The notes: a model not told the origin generated them from the letters alone. A stretch of DNA of 64,000 nt from Meconema thalassinum (GCA_946902985.2 OX336389.2:786346979-786410978); one strand, 5' to 3'; numbered from the stretch's first letter, positions 23,421 through 35,710 are shown. Translations and numbers: made by a program.

Positions 23421-24499
23421 TGGTGGCCATGCGTGCTGTTAAAACATTTAAATCTACACATTTGTATTAGAGTAGTTACCACGAAAAGTGGTGAAAGGGG
23501 AATATTATATGAGGGAGCTTAGTTCTATGAATTACGAGACCATCATACTGAGTACAACACACATCTTGAATATACAATGAGCTGAAATCGATTACGCACC
23601 ATCTAAGAAACTTCCATTTTTGAAACTTGGCATAAAGTTAGTATTGCATAGGAATTTTACTTTGCTCAAGGGACAAGTGAATAGATAGCATAAGTTTAAG
23701 ATGGCAGCTATGTGTACAATAAAATACAATCAGGAAGAATATAATTATGCAATTACCACAAATCTGAGTGAAAAAGTTAACTTTATAGAGAGACATCATT
23801 TATATAAGCTAAAAAACTATCAGACTGAATATAACACACAGTCGTAATCTTGAATGTACAACATTATTAGTGGTAATGCCCGTGCTTTGCTGCTAATGAG
23901 AAATGCCTAAAGGTTAATTTTATAATATTCATGACGATTGAACTTAGCTTTGAATCACATGCCCACACACATGTAATAGTGCCCAACAATTTAACGCACG
24001 GTAGACTATATCACTGGGCGTTTCTTCAGGATGACCAATCCCCTTCTGAGACTCAAGTGAAAATATGTCTACCTTTATCACTAAACCAAAGGGTGTGTGA
24101 CTGGTTTAAAATTTCATTCAATTACCTGTTAAGATTTGTTTAAAAATTAATGCCACATAGCCTACGTACACTAATAATTCCAACAGTTACTGCCATATTT
24201 GTGATCATGTGATATTAGCTGTGCAGTGGAGGAATATAGCACCTATTATAAAACACCTTACAATATTTATTTTATTCAGTTTGTTCAGCGTAAATTAAAA
24301 TAGTTAGTGAGAGACTGTTTTTTTTTTCAAAAGCCAATTGATACAATGTAAGAACTATGCTGGTTGAGGAGGAGTCATTCGACATATGCTTCTCCTGGAC
24401 CAGCGGTAAATCGCACGTTTAATGATTCTTAAGCAACGAATTCGAAATATTTTCAAGTTATAATTTTGAGTACTAACTCCTACTGTACAATAAGAAAAG

Positions 24500-25079
24500 C
24501 AAGTAGTTCGGTGAAGAACTAAATAGCCTATTTTCATATATCTTAATTGACTCTATCAACATACAAAATTACAGTTCGATTGCTGTAATATATTCGTAGA
24601 TATTGAGAGCCATCTATATATTTCGGATGGTCGCCATGTTGGATTTTTATGTATGTAGGGCATAGAGTTACGCACTATTAGATGACGATTATTGATTAGG
24701 TGTATTATTCAAACTTCACTCACATCATTAGGACACAAGAAATTAAATCTTTATTTTAAATTTTCGCACAAACGCCATCTTGATGTTATGAAAACAATTA
24801 AAATAAATTAGAGGTCAGTGGATTCAAATTTGTATCAGCATTTCCCGTACCAAGTCTCACTGCGATTGGATGTTTAAATCGCGAGAAACGTCCAGTTAAA
24901 TATTTAAATTTTGCGTTGCAGCCCTGTTGGATTTGTGCTCACCAGGTTATTGCATGTTCCATACGTGAACGTGTTAATAACCTTTATCAACATACAATGT
25001 TTCAGTTTGATTGCTGTCATAGATTAGTAGATATTGAGAACCGTCTAAATATTTTGGAAGGTCACCATGTTGTATTTTT
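24500..25079 (-). mobile_element. Family A repeat, 3' part of a split minus-strand copy
   Basis: The minus strand ends on the left with ATGAAAATAGGCTATTTAGT and the hairpin TAGTTC-TTCAC-CGAACTA. Its sequence continues without loss into 26130-26765, the 5' part of the same copy. The two parts are separated by a plus-strand copy of the same family (25080-26129). Confidence 0.7.
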
Positions 25080-26129
25080 AGCCTATTTTCATTTTGTGAA
25101 AAAAAAAAATAGGCTTAGGCTTTTGTCCGCGTGTGTGTGTGCGTATTTGTGTATGTGTGTGTGGTGTGTGTGTGTCCCTAATAACTTTTAAACGGCTGGA
25201 GCGATTTCAATGAAACTCGGTAAGTTCATAGCACCATTTTGGCCGACTCCGATCGTGTCCTTCAAATTTTATTACGTCTCTTTAATCCAACATGGCGGCT
25301 GTGCGAAATATTTCACCAGCATTCAATATCTCCGAGACTATTACTGATATCACCCTGAAATTTTGTACGGTTCTAAAAGGCACTACTAGAAGTTCACCTA
25401 TGAGACTTTCAATTTCTGGTAACTACAAAACCAACATGGCGGCCAAGAAATTTGAGATTTTTTAATAGATTGTTCTCTCGATTTAATCATCCAAACATAA
25501 TGACACTTGGTACAGCAAATGTTCATGCACATTGTAATACACTGACATCTAATTTAGTTCAATTGTTTAGATAACCTCATGATGGCGGCTGTGCGAATTA
25601 TTTCACTGGCATTCTATATCTCTGAAACTATTACTGATATCACCCTCAAATTTTGTACTGAGATAAAGGGCACTACTAGAAGTCCATCTATCAGACTTTT
25701 AAAAACCTGTTAACTTCAAAACGAACATGGCGGCCAAGCGAATTTGAAACATTTTAATAGACATTTCTCGCAATTTAACCACATGAGCGCAGTGAAATGT
25801 GGTACAGTAAATGATTATACATATTGTAATGTACTGGCATATAATTTCGAAATTTTAAAATTAAGTTTTATTTCTTGTGTCGTAATTATGCGATCGAAGT
25901 GAAAGTTTGAATAATGAACCTACGCAATAATTTCCTTTAATGGTACATTACTCTATGGCCTATACATATAACAATTCAAAATGGTGACCATCCGAAATAT
26001 TCAGACGGTTCTCAGTATCTACGAGTATTTTACAGCAATCAAACTGAAATTCTGTTTGTTGATAGAGGCAATTAACATGAGTAGGATATATGAAAGTAGG
26101 CTATATAGCTCTTCACGGAACTACTTGTT
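25080..26129 (+). mobile_element. Family A repeat, complete nested copy
   Basis: The 5' end is AGCCTATTTTCATTTTG with complementary AAAAATAGGCTTA, then a GT run (25131-25175), then CCCTAATAACTTTTAAACGG. Three internal blocks carry ATGGCGGC (25437, 25583, 25727) besides the first at 25292. The 3' end is ATGAAAGTAGGCTATATAGC plus a hairpin plus CTACTTGTTA. Both flanking bases are T (25079 and 26130) if the terminal A on each side is counted as element. That is compatible with the T-T insertion of Helentrons. It is non-coding; the 91-codon frame at 24916-25191 spans two elements. Confidence 0.7.
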
Positions 26130-26765
26130 ATATATGTAGACCGTAGCGTTATGTACAATTAGATGGCGTTTATTTCTTAGGTTCATTATTCAAACGTTCA
26201 CTTCGATCGCATGAATAGGACACAGGAAATATAAACATAATTTCAGAATTCGCACAGCCGCCATATTGAGGTTGTGTCAACAATTGAACTAAATTAGATG
26301 TCAGTGCATTAAAATAAGTATTAAACATTTGCTGTATCATGTTTCACTGCGCTTGGATGGTTAAATTGCGTGAAAAGTCTATTTAAATGTTTAAAGTTTG
26401 CTTGACCGCCATGTTCGTTTTGTACTTAACAAGTTTTTGAGAGTCACATAGGTGAACTTTTAGTAGTGTCTTTTATCATCGAACAAATTGTCAGGATGAT
26501 ATCTGTAATAGTTTTAGAGATATAGAATGCCGGTGTAATATTTCGCACAGCCGCCATGTTGGACTGGTGAGATGTTATAAATTCTCAAGTGCACGGTCGG
26601 GATCGGACAATATTGTATTATGTCCTAACCGAATTTCATTGAAATCACTTGACCCGTTTAGATTTGATTAGGGTGCACACATACGAGCACATACATACAC
26701 ACACACACGGACAAAATGTGATCCCATAAGCCAATGGTTTCATAAATGAAAATAGGTTAAGAATT
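26130..26765 (-). mobile_element. Family A repeat, 5' part of a split minus-strand copy
   Basis: The minus strand starts near 26765 with AACCTATTTTCATTTATG, then a GT run, then AATCAAATCTAAACGGGTC. Its blocks carry ATGGCGGC (complement at 26550 and 26257). It breaks off at TACATATA, exactly where the 24500-25079 part resumes. Confidence 0.7.
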
Positions 26766-26769
26766 TTAT

Positions 26770-28700
26770 ATCATGAATTCCAATAAAAGTTGGCTATGTG
26801 TTCTTTGTGGTACATCCTGTTAAAATATTTTACATTATGTTAAGTTGTGTGAATATTTACATAATTTGTGTATTTAGTTCCTAATTAATAACCGAGTTGG
26901 TGAGGCACGATGTTTGTGGGATAGAATTCAGGCACAGTCAGTGGGCACTTCAGGGTGCTAAATTAATTCATACGCAACTCTATATTTCTCCTTGCATGGG
27001 TTACAGGGAATGATCCAGGCAGAGGGTGCAACGATCTCGGCACTGTAGTGATTATTATAGCAGATACTGTAACGAATTATGTTCGACATGTTATCGTATG
27101 TATTGTACCTTAGCGCGAAATACGGAAACGTTGTTTACGTGTGGCGTGAGGTTCAATTTGTAAGTACAATTCGATGAGAGCTTTAAGCCATCTTATATCA
27201 CCATCTATTTAATATGCCATGTTACCAGCAATATTTCACAGCAAGCTGCCTAACGAATAATAATCCTTCACACACGTGTCGGACCGTACACAAACCATCT
27301 ACTTGTAGTGACATCTCCGCCTACGGTTATCTAAATTAAAAACCTGTAACAATAGAAGCCGTCCGCCCGTTACATATTCCGTTGTAACACAATGTTGTGA
27401 GTTTATGTCGGCCGTCATCTGTGTGATTTAAAATCACGTCTTCTAGTGTCGGCTTCGTCCAGAGGTCAGCATTAAGTTGTCTGCACTCCAATTAGAATAG
27501 CCTCGCCACTCATCCACCCACCGCAGTGGAGAGTGTTTGCGCATAAATAACTCTTTGCTCTCCACTCTCCCAGCCTTTGAGTAGCTTCTTCTTTCACGAG
27601 TGGCATATTACAAGTTCAATGTTCCCGTTTAGATAGGCCAGTGATCTCTAAGTGTCTTCTCTACAGACTACGTTCGAAATCTCCGAGTAGATGGCCTCTT
27701 ATGAAGAGAGTCCGATTTCCCACTAGTAAAAAAAAGTTCCATTAGGGCGATAGCGAACAAAACGTCTTCTTCACTTGTTACTAAACAGGCAGGCAGGGTT
27801 TCCAAATTAGGAGACTATATTGAGATTAGCTCAATGAACCTTGCCATAAATAGAATGTGAGAATGATATGTGAATTGCTTTGTAATCAGCCATAAATATT
27901 AGTGATGATTTTTAGGAGATTATCTGCTTCTATAAATGAGTCGTGAAAGATAAATCTCTAGAAAGGCAAAGCAACCTGGTCAGAATGTTGAAGACTCAGG
28001 AAGGACATTGCAGAGAAGGGCATCAGAAAACCAGAGGAGCCTGCCAATAAGCTATTTTTTCCAAAGTCCTACACGGAAGTTTTTAGGTTAGTTTCTTCAC
28101 ATTACGCGTTTCATACACTCCTCAGTGTTGGCCAGTATATTTCAAGTTAATATTTGCTTTTATAAATAAACGAGTTGACCAATTGAAGAGTAAACGTAAG
28201 CATATGATTAGCTAGTCAACACTGAAGAATTATGGCTTCGAAACTTATAATATAATGCACAGGCAATGAGTTATTTCATAAAGCTAAATCTTAAATAGTG
28301 AGGAATTTTGACTCTTGTAATTAATTCTGAGAACAAATTAGGAAGCTGGAAATAAAATTATTGTAAGTGAATCTTCAAGAGAAATGCAGACTTTAACAAA
28401 CTCCTGTGTAAATGTTTACTGATGAATGAATAAATGAATTAATTAATGAATGAATTAATGAATATTATTATTATTTCAATCTGTTTATCGTACCGGGATA
28501 TTTTCGAAATATTTCTTTCCAGTATGCTATCCAAACTTAGCTTGCCTTCTACCCACCCAATGATTCGAATATGTTAAGTTAACTAGGTTATTTATGAATT
28601 AAATCAAGTACTGTACATATTAAGCAATAATGAAAATATCATGATGATTGATAATCCCACTGTTGTAGTGTTCTAATGAACAGGGACTCCTGCTTACATA
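26770..28700. other. No gene recognised
   Basis: Nearly 2 kb of AT-rich sequence without a long frame. A somewhat GC-richer patch lies at 27280-27620. GAATGAATTAATG-type repeats occur near 28420-28465. Confidence 0.45.
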
Positions 28701-28750
28701 ATAATTATAATGATAACAATAATAATAATAATTATAATAATAATTACTAA

Positions 28751-29105
28751 GCCTCCGTGGCTTAGGTGGCAGCACGCCGGCCTCTCACCGCTGGGTCCGT
28801 GGTTCAAATCCCGGTCACTCCATGTGAGATCTGTGCTGGACAAAACGGAGGCAGACAGGTTATTCCCCGGGTACTCCGGGTTTCCCTGTCAAAATTTCAT
28901 TCCAGCTACACTCTCCACTATCATTTCATTTCATCAGTCATTCATCTAATCATTGCCCCAGAGGAGTGCGTCAGGCCTCGGCAGCCGGCACAGTCCATAT
29001 CCTCGCCGCTAGATGGGGGCTTCATTCATTCCATTCCTGACCCGGTCGGAGACTGGAAGCAGGCTGTGGATTTACATTTACATAATAATAATTACTATAA
29101 TAATA
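28751..29105 (+). repeat. tRNA-headed SINE, GCCTCCGTGGCTTAGG family, copy 1
   Basis: It starts GCCTCCGTGGCTTAGGTGGC (A box), has the B box GGTTCAAATCCCGGTC, and a body with TGTGCTGGACAAAACGGAGG, CTCGCCGCTAGATGGGGGC and GACTGGAAGCAGGCTGTGG. An AAT-type tail closes it. A second copy lies at 44560-44895. The 79- and 150-codon frames are SINE sequence. Confidence 0.85.
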
Positions 29106-29523
29106 ATTTTAATAATTGTCACCCCAGAATTATAGTGGGATACTTCCCATTACTCCTCCTCAAGCAAAAAACACAAATATCAAAGTTACACTCAACACGC
29201 ATAGCTGATGCCCAATGATGGCTTAAGCCCCTAAAAATTATTAAAACTCTACCTTTTTTTTAGTCTCTCCAACATCGCTGTGGACTCAACATCGAGCCTG
29301 TCGGCCCCTCCTTTCCCCAAACTCCCGTCCTGTTCTCCCCTACCAAGCAGCCTTAACTCCTATTAGATCGCTCAGTGTCACAGCACCATCTGTCTCAATC
29401 TGGTTAACCCTGAGCGACTAAGCCTGAGTTAATTCTTTTCTATTCTTTTCACGATCTGCCAAGTGCATTTGATCACCCCCCCCCCCCTTATTAACTTCTC
29501 ACATTCCACCATCCAACGCAATC

Positions 29524-29907
29524 ATGCCCCCCCTTAAAGCCCTAGAATCACTCAAAGGCCTGAAACACGATACGCCACTGTATTTTGTTTCGCCTACACA
29601 CAGGTCATACAAGAGCACGATGATTCTCGTCCGCCCGCCCCAAAACTACGATTTCATGTGCTCCGTCAGAGGAGCCATAATCAGCGTGCTCACTCCCCTC
29701 TCGAAGTGCATTAGCCTTATTCAGGAACTAGGCTACCTTCAAGTCGCCATTACTCCCATCTGGGATGATGACTTAGACGTTATCAAGAAAGCTCTCAGGA
29801 GCCATCCGGCGATTCCCTCCTTTGTTACCATCTCCTGTACAGAAAACACACATGATAACTCTACACAAACAGAGGCAGATACTTGGGATGAGTGTACCCA
29901 AACATAG
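29524..29907 (+). CDS. Orphan 127-aa ORF, possibly from a retroelement
   Basis: The ORF begins MPPLKALESLKGLKHD and ends in an acidic tail with two TQT motifs (NSTQTEAD and ECTQT). It lies downstream of a pyrimidine-rich leader (29260-29520) containing a run of twelve C (29476-29487). Codon use looks protein-like: it is more GC-rich and better balanced than nearby frames. I do not recognise the domain. TQT motifs resemble dynein light chain LC8 binding sites, and similar motifs occur in some insect retrotransposon ORF1 proteins; both are inferences. It could be the start of a truncated non-LTR ORF1. Confidence 0.4.
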   Translation: MPPLKALESLKGLKHDTPLYFVSPTHRSYKSTMILVRPPQNYDFMCSVRGAIISVLTPLSKCISLIQELGYLQVAITPIWDDDLDVIKKALRSHPAIPSFVTISCTENTHDNSTQTEADTWDECTQT

Positions 29908-30894
29908 AATGATGTAATTTTCAGGTACAGTATATTCTGCAGTACCAGAGATTATCTTCTTCCCTACAGTAAGTAAAATAGTAATGCAAATCTGGATCAT
30001 TTACGAAAATGGGATGTACCGGTACTGTATAAAAATGCTTCGGGATGAAATCTAATAATACTGTACATCTGATATCTCAGCTCTTAATTTGTGCTGTAAC
30101 CTACCTCATGAATTCAAATACGCAATGCACATATAGGCTACAAGAGTGCACACAGCATACAAATCCAGGAATTGAAAAGCTTCTTAAGGCCACAGTACAA
30201 ATCTGATTGGATCTTCGGCTCTCTCAGCATCGAGTTAAAAGAGAACGCTACATTATACCTACAAGATAGTCCGCCTTTTCCAATCGTATACCCTCAAGCT
30301 GTAAAGCTCGCCAATATTGCCTGGGTTCAGTGGAACAGAATACTCAGTTCCTTTCTGACCGAGTTTTCCTTTCATTCGTTTTTACTTACGTTCGAGGAGA
30401 ATAAATTCAAGTTTGCAGGGAAGACAAGAGACATTGGGGGACGATCTACTGAGACACATATGGAAAGGCAAGATCATAAAAAAATAATATGAGGATGCTG
30501 AATGAGACAGTGAAATATGAAGTGGAAGAGGGAAAAACTGAAGATTGATAACAGCACTGGAGAGGTCGAATATTCCTTGTGGAGGGATGACATGGCAGTT
30601 TCCCCAACGCAATAGGACGGCTCAGAAGGAGAAGGGACTTCTTGGTAGAAAAGGACACGCATCAATAAATCACAACATCCATCTCCGTTCCTCTGCGTGT
30701 GTGTATTATTTACAAGGGTGTTGCTTGCAGATGCAGCCATGTATCATCCCTCTCAAGGTGGGCTATGTATAGCACGCTGGAGTGGCTCAAGAACAGGGAA
30801 GGGAGGGGACCGAGAACTTGTGCTAGGCGACAACTGGGCACACTGAGATGTTAGTCAAGGAATTCGAGATAGAGAAAACTGTAAAATGAAACAT

Positions 30895-30933
<39 letters not shown>

Positions 30934-32385
30934 TTTTAAGAATTAAATACCTCGTGGACTTATGTCTTCCTAACAGTGGCACGCGGAAAATCATAAAAAG
31001 TTAGAAACTTCAACTTTATGTCTAAACTTCAATTGGCTGTGGGTTCAACTCCTTCGTAGTATATGGATACTTGTGTAGTTCGGTTTTTATCTGCATTATC
31101 AAAGTTGAACTGACCGTCGGTATTCATTAATTTATCGGCTGTGTAGAATCGAAACAATAAAACGATGATCCTTAAATTTAACAACACTACATTCTAAAAA
31201 TTATGGAGATATAAATGTACTTTTGAGGAGTTTGTGAAAGGAGGGAGAGTGGTAATTAAAATCATCAACAACTTACAACTATGCAATTCTGCACTCTTCG
31301 TGTCTACTAATTATAAAAAGAGAAAAATACTGCCTTCTCAATACTGGCACTGGAAAAGATACATGTGCTTTATAGGATCCTAGAATTTTCATATCCCTTG
31401 TATTTTGATGCATTATAACTTGTTTTATTTTATTTTATTCCATTTCATTTCATTTAAATTCATTCCATTTTTTAAATTTTATGTAATTTTAATTGGAAGA
31501 CATTTCATCAAACATGACTAGAGACGCTCCTAATGATTGATTCTCTGAAAAATTGCATGGGTCATGTTCGAGAGAAGACCCATGGGTAAATTAAATATTA
31601 ATTCCATTACTTTGTACGAAATATAAAGCAAGATCTTGCACCTAAGCATAAGATTCGTAGGAATAACTAATCCAGCGTCTGCACCCAGAAGTTCACGCGA
31701 ATTCAAAGACGTCTTCTACTCAGCTCATAGCCTGCGGATTACCAAGGAAATGTGGCCAGCACTACGACACCCTCAGTCGCATTACCTTGGTTTTAGAAAT
31801 TAAGACTGCTTTTATCAAGCAGCTCATCGTTCGTCCTCTTGAAGCTGAGTGCACCCTTTTCCAGCCCTCACAACAGACATGAAATATCTGGTGGAGCATG
31901 GAATGAATCTCGGGAACTTTTAAACCACTGGGCAGGTTTCCATGACCTGAAGAATTGTGATACTGCATTCTGGCATCCATATTGCTCGTGTATCTTCAAT
32001 TCAACAGTATCATGCGTGCACCATCTCAATTTTACAGTAATATTTGCGGGTAGAGACAAAATCATGAAAATTCATGTGCCATTTACGGGGAAATCTAATG
32101 GAAACCATTACATAATTTTCTTAAAATTGTCTCTTAGGCATTCCAATTTTTCGTGAAGTCGCGAGTTGCGAATTTTAACGGTCTGTAATCATAAGTAATG
32201 GAGATATCTGTAGGTCAAGTAAAAGTTCCTGTCATTATTCTGATTTATTTATTATGGATTATTTATTATAATGCATTGTGGGGGATATTTACTTGGACAG
32301 AGTGACACGTCATTCTTCCAATTACCTAACAAAACAATTTTCGTTTTCAATTTAGGTAGAAATGCTAAAAGTGAAGATATCATTT
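29908..32385. other. No gene recognised; microsatellites and SINE traces
   Basis: An ATTT tetranucleotide run lies at 30893-30936 and a TTTTA/CATTT-rich patch at 31420-31480. A decayed minus-strand SINE head is near 31840-31950 (GAGTGCACCCTTTTCCAGCC). The 106-codon frame at 30172-30492 and frames opposite it have no recognisable motif. Confidence 0.45.
30893..30936. repeat. ATTT microsatellite
   Basis: About eleven ATTT units. Confidence 0.95.
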
Positions 32386-32390
32386 CATCA

Positions 32391-32585
32391 AGGGGCGTGG
32401 TGGCGCAGCGGTCAAGCTGTTGGCCTCTCACCACGGCAGACCGAGTTCGATTCCCGGTCAATGCATGTGAGATTTTCAAAGTGAAATGCCATGTCCTGTG
32501 GTTCGGATTCCACGTAAAAATGAGGTCCCGTGGCTCATGATCTCGAGATTAACGGTCACGTAAAACTAGAAACTTCCTTTTTTTT
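32391..32585 (+). repeat. tRNA-headed SINE, GGCGTGGTGGCGCAGCGG family, copy 1
   Basis: It has the A box GTGGTGGCGCAGCGGTCAAG and the B box GAGTTCGATTCCCGGTC. The body is TTCAAAGTGAAATGCCATGT... and CCCGTGGCTCATGATCTCGA, followed by AAACTAGAAACTTCC and a T run. The same body recurs at 37765-37910. Confidence 0.75.
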
Positions 32586-33149
32586 CATTTCATCAGAGTT
32601 AGCCAATTGGCGATTCCAACATTTATGCAGTAGCCTACAGTATGTGTCTTGAACATTGCCGCTTGTTAAAGCTACGAAAACAAATAGCCATATTCAAAAG
32701 TCCGAGCACGAACACTCAATTAACGGATTGACTCCGGGTGATATCGGTTCGAGTCTGGCATAGACACCGCCGCATCAATTTTACTTTATTATAGCATAAT
32801 AGACATGAAGTGGCTTCAAAATATCAGGCTAATGAGAGTCACTTCACAGGCCAAATTGAAATTATTTCTGTTTTTAATTTTTATATCTTTACTTAACCAG
32901 GGTACAGAATAGGCCACATTATGATTCTTTTCAAAGCCATTATAAGTCTAGAAAATGGATGTAATCACAGATAAATTATTCAAAGACATATTTTGATGAA
33001 TAAATATTCGATTATATATTGACACATTATAATAATAACGCATTTAGAGCTAACTGGTGGTGAAGATCATTTAGGATTACTAACACTAATATGGTAGAAA
33101 GAGATCATTTTTCATCATGGCACAAAATTATGAAAATTACTTCAACGTT

Positions 33150-33570
33150 CTAGTGCGTCAATAAAAGAACGTGAAGAGGGGTGGGGCATATCATTTGATT
33201 TATATACTCGGTCTTGCTGTTTTACCTGTCACTGCCAACTGGTGGGCTCTGTGGTCTGAATTGCCCCTCTACCTACTCAGGCCTCACCAAAACGCAGCTC
33301 AATCCCCAATATCAGCGGACACTTTGTCCGTTTCAATAGCATTCCTTCCTATCACCGCAGAGCCTTTTTAACTATGGCGGCCGCACGAAATATCTCGCTT
33401 GTATTAAATGCATCGGTAACTACTGCATTACAGCAATGAACCTAGAATCTTGTACGATGATTGAGACTATAAAGCACGTTTACTGACTGTGCTTCAGGAA
33501 AATTGACAAGAATATTTCTAATAGAGCGGCTGGGCAAAGATTTAACATATGAAAGATGACATATCGGCTT
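33150..33570 (+). repeat. Diverged fragment related to the family A repeats
   Basis: ATGGCGGC at 33374 is followed by CACGAAATATCTC, matching the GCGAAATATTTCACC context found after that octamer in the 5.5- and 25-kb repeats. Neither terminus is present. Confidence 0.4.
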
Positions 33571-33614
33571 TCACGGCGAAGTGTTTCAACTCCAGCAAAC
33601 CTTATAGGTTATTG

Positions 33615-33734
33615 CCGTGTCTTTTGCGGGGTTTCACGTGATGCACTACCCCAGCGGTGGTCCGGGTAGGGTGTAACAAGAGCCTGCTGATGAGCCTGAC
33701 TGGTCATCTAGGCGAAACCCTGCGAAAGACACGG
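33615..33734 (+). ncRNA. Hammerhead-ribozyme-like fold
   Basis: Core strings are present in the right order: CTGATGA (33687-33693), then a stem II helix GCCT/AGGC (33694-33713), then GAAA (33714-33717). The bases after GAAA pair with a strand 5' of the fold. 33615-33635 and 33714-33734 are complementary over 21 positions, with two G-U pairs. That gives a type III layout with a long stem III. The weak points are stem I, which pairs poorly next to the core, and the cleavage triplet, which would read GUU. Hammerhead ribozymes are known in Penelope-like elements and in cave-cricket satellite DNA. It could instead be a 120-bp inverted-repeat MITE that matches by coincidence. Confidence 0.45.
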
Positions 33735-33911
33735 GGAAAATCTAAACTTTGTTGGAGGATAAACATTCAACATATTTGCTGACAACCTAATTGTCCGTGT
33801 ACAGTAAAATTTGGTATAATGAATCTGTTTTCAGACCTAAAATGCCTTTCAATTGCATTCAAAATTCAAAACAATGAACATGTGTTTTCTACAGTATATC
33901 AAGAGTAGTTG

Positions 33912-34165
33912 GCCCCGTAATGTTGAGGTAGCGCGCCTGCAACTCACCCGGAGGCCCTGGATTTGATTCTCTGCTCTGTCAGGGATTTTAGAAACTGACG
34001 TGGGGGCTGGAAGGGGTACTCTCAGCCTCGTGAGGACAACTGAGTAGCTGTCTGAGAGTGAGACAGTGCCCTGGTCACGAAAACCAATACTACGCGTTAC
34101 CCCACAATCTGCAGGCCAAATGGTGGCCAGTGGTCGCTCGGAAGGCCTACAGCCTTCAGGGGGGT
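33912..34165 (+). repeat. tRNA-headed SINE, GGCCCCGTGGTGT family
   Basis: It begins GGCCCCGTAATGTTGAGGTA, has a mutated B box (GGATTTGATTCTCTGC) and the body TCAGGGATTTTAGAAACTGA. Its end resembles GCCTACAGCCTTCAGGGGGG. Confidence 0.75.
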
Positions 34166-34322
34166 TATCTAGAGATGCATATTCAGCGCTTGTAATGTGC
34201 TAATTTCGTGCATAGAAGCCATAGGAATGCAAATCAAATACTATTGAACTCCCATCCGAAGAGAAAGTTTGTCTTTTTCTATTTCAGTAATCATATTTTC
34301 AATGGCAAATACTAATTCACTG

Positions 34323-34324
<2 letters not shown>

Positions 34325-34381
<57 letters not shown>

Positions 34382-34405
34382 GATTATTATTATTATTATT
34401 ATTAC
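34325..34405. repeat. ATT microsatellite
   Basis: About 27 ATT units with one interruption (TATGATTATT near 34380). Confidence 0.97.
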
Positions 34406-34834
34406 TATAACTTCCTACGTCACAGCTGTTTCACTAATAGTGCAGGGTCAAAATAACAAATAGAATATTCCCGGAAAATGAATGAAATCGATCTTCAGTG
34501 CCCAGATTCATCGGTATGGTCTCATCTACATACTGTATGCCACGAGGATCTAATATACTTATATCGTAAAACAAATATCAATATGAAGTGCAATGGCAAT
34601 AAACGGGTTAAAGTACAGACACAAGATTTGGATGAAGAAAGACTATATTTACAGCTGCCTGTCTTTTGGTTGCTGGTCAAGTACTTGCGTGCCAATATGA
34701 AGACATTCCAGATAACATAAATCGCCGTGTAAACGTCACACACACCAAGATTCTACAATAAATGTTCCATCTTAAAGAAATATGTTACTGTACCAATTTC
34801 CTTGCCGCCGTATCATATCGTAAGAAAATAGGCT

Positions 34835-35190
34835 AGTACGCTTGCCATGCACCTGTCCCGCAGTTCCTGGGTGAGATTCTCGGCTCTGAAAAGAAATCTA
34901 ACTCTGGTTTGTGAGGTTTTAAGGATGAAACCAGCTTTGTGAGTATAAATCAGTACAACTTTGTTCAAATCCTTGCCACAATCACTCCAAGAAGTGTTTT
35001 TTCCTGGTTTCCCACTTAATTTCAATCAAATGCTTCAATGGCTCGTAACTTAGGGCCGAGGTTACCTCCTTCCCAGTCCTTGCTCCAATTACAAGAATAC
35101 ACACATCAATAACACTGGCTATCAGAGATTCCACGCATATAAAGGACATGGGACTGATTACCACAATGTCGCGAGCTCTATAATGACACA
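34835..35190 (+). repeat. Diverged tRNA-headed SINE, family A
   Basis: The head is decayed (GGGTGAGATTCTCGGCTCTG). The CCTGGTTTCCCACTTAATTTC and GGTTACCTCCTTCCCAG modules and the ATCAGAGATTCCACGC 3' module are in the usual order. Confidence 0.6.
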
Positions 35191-35307
35191 ATGTAGGCTA
35201 CGTCTTAACTCATATTACTCCCGTTTCTTTAGCCTAGGGTAGGGGATGGGATATGTTACATTTCTATGTGACGGGTGGCTCTTACGGTTGGATGCCCTTT
35301 CTGACGC

Positions 35308-35710
35308 GACCACTTCGTAGTGTAGCAACTATAATTTTGGTCTTTTGCCCTGGAGGCCCGGGTTCGATTCCGGTCTCTGCCAAAAAATTCGATTCTGCTC
35401 TGAGGGCTGAAACGTGGTACACCCAGCCTCGTGGGAAATAACTAAGAAGGCATTTCCCATCTCAGCAGTCGCGTAAGTGTTTTCCGTGGTTTTCCCACTT
35501 CTACTCCAAGTAAATGCCAGGATGGTTCATATCTTAAGGCCTTGGCCGCCTCCTTCCCAGAACTCACCTTAATTACAAAAACACACACTGCTAAATTCAC
35601 CACAATAACATAGGCTATCAGGCTAATTCTACTCACACCCAAGTGCGCGGGGTAAATGAACACGATGTCCAAGTCCCCTAAATGAAAACAACAACGACAA
35701 CAACAAATAT
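35308..35710 (+). repeat. Full-length tRNA-headed SINE, family A
   Basis: It has the B box GGGTTCGATTCCGGTC, all body modules, and the 3' module ending GATGTCCAAGTCCCCTAAAT with an AACAACGACAACAACAA tail. Confidence 0.8.

Noticed and set aside
28766..29218. 150-codon plus-strand open frame
   Set aside because: It reads through a tRNA-headed SINE and its AAT tail; the same frame type recurs in the second SINE copy at 44609-44977.
34269..34463. Isoleucine-rich 64-codon frame
   Set aside because: Translation of the ATT microsatellite.
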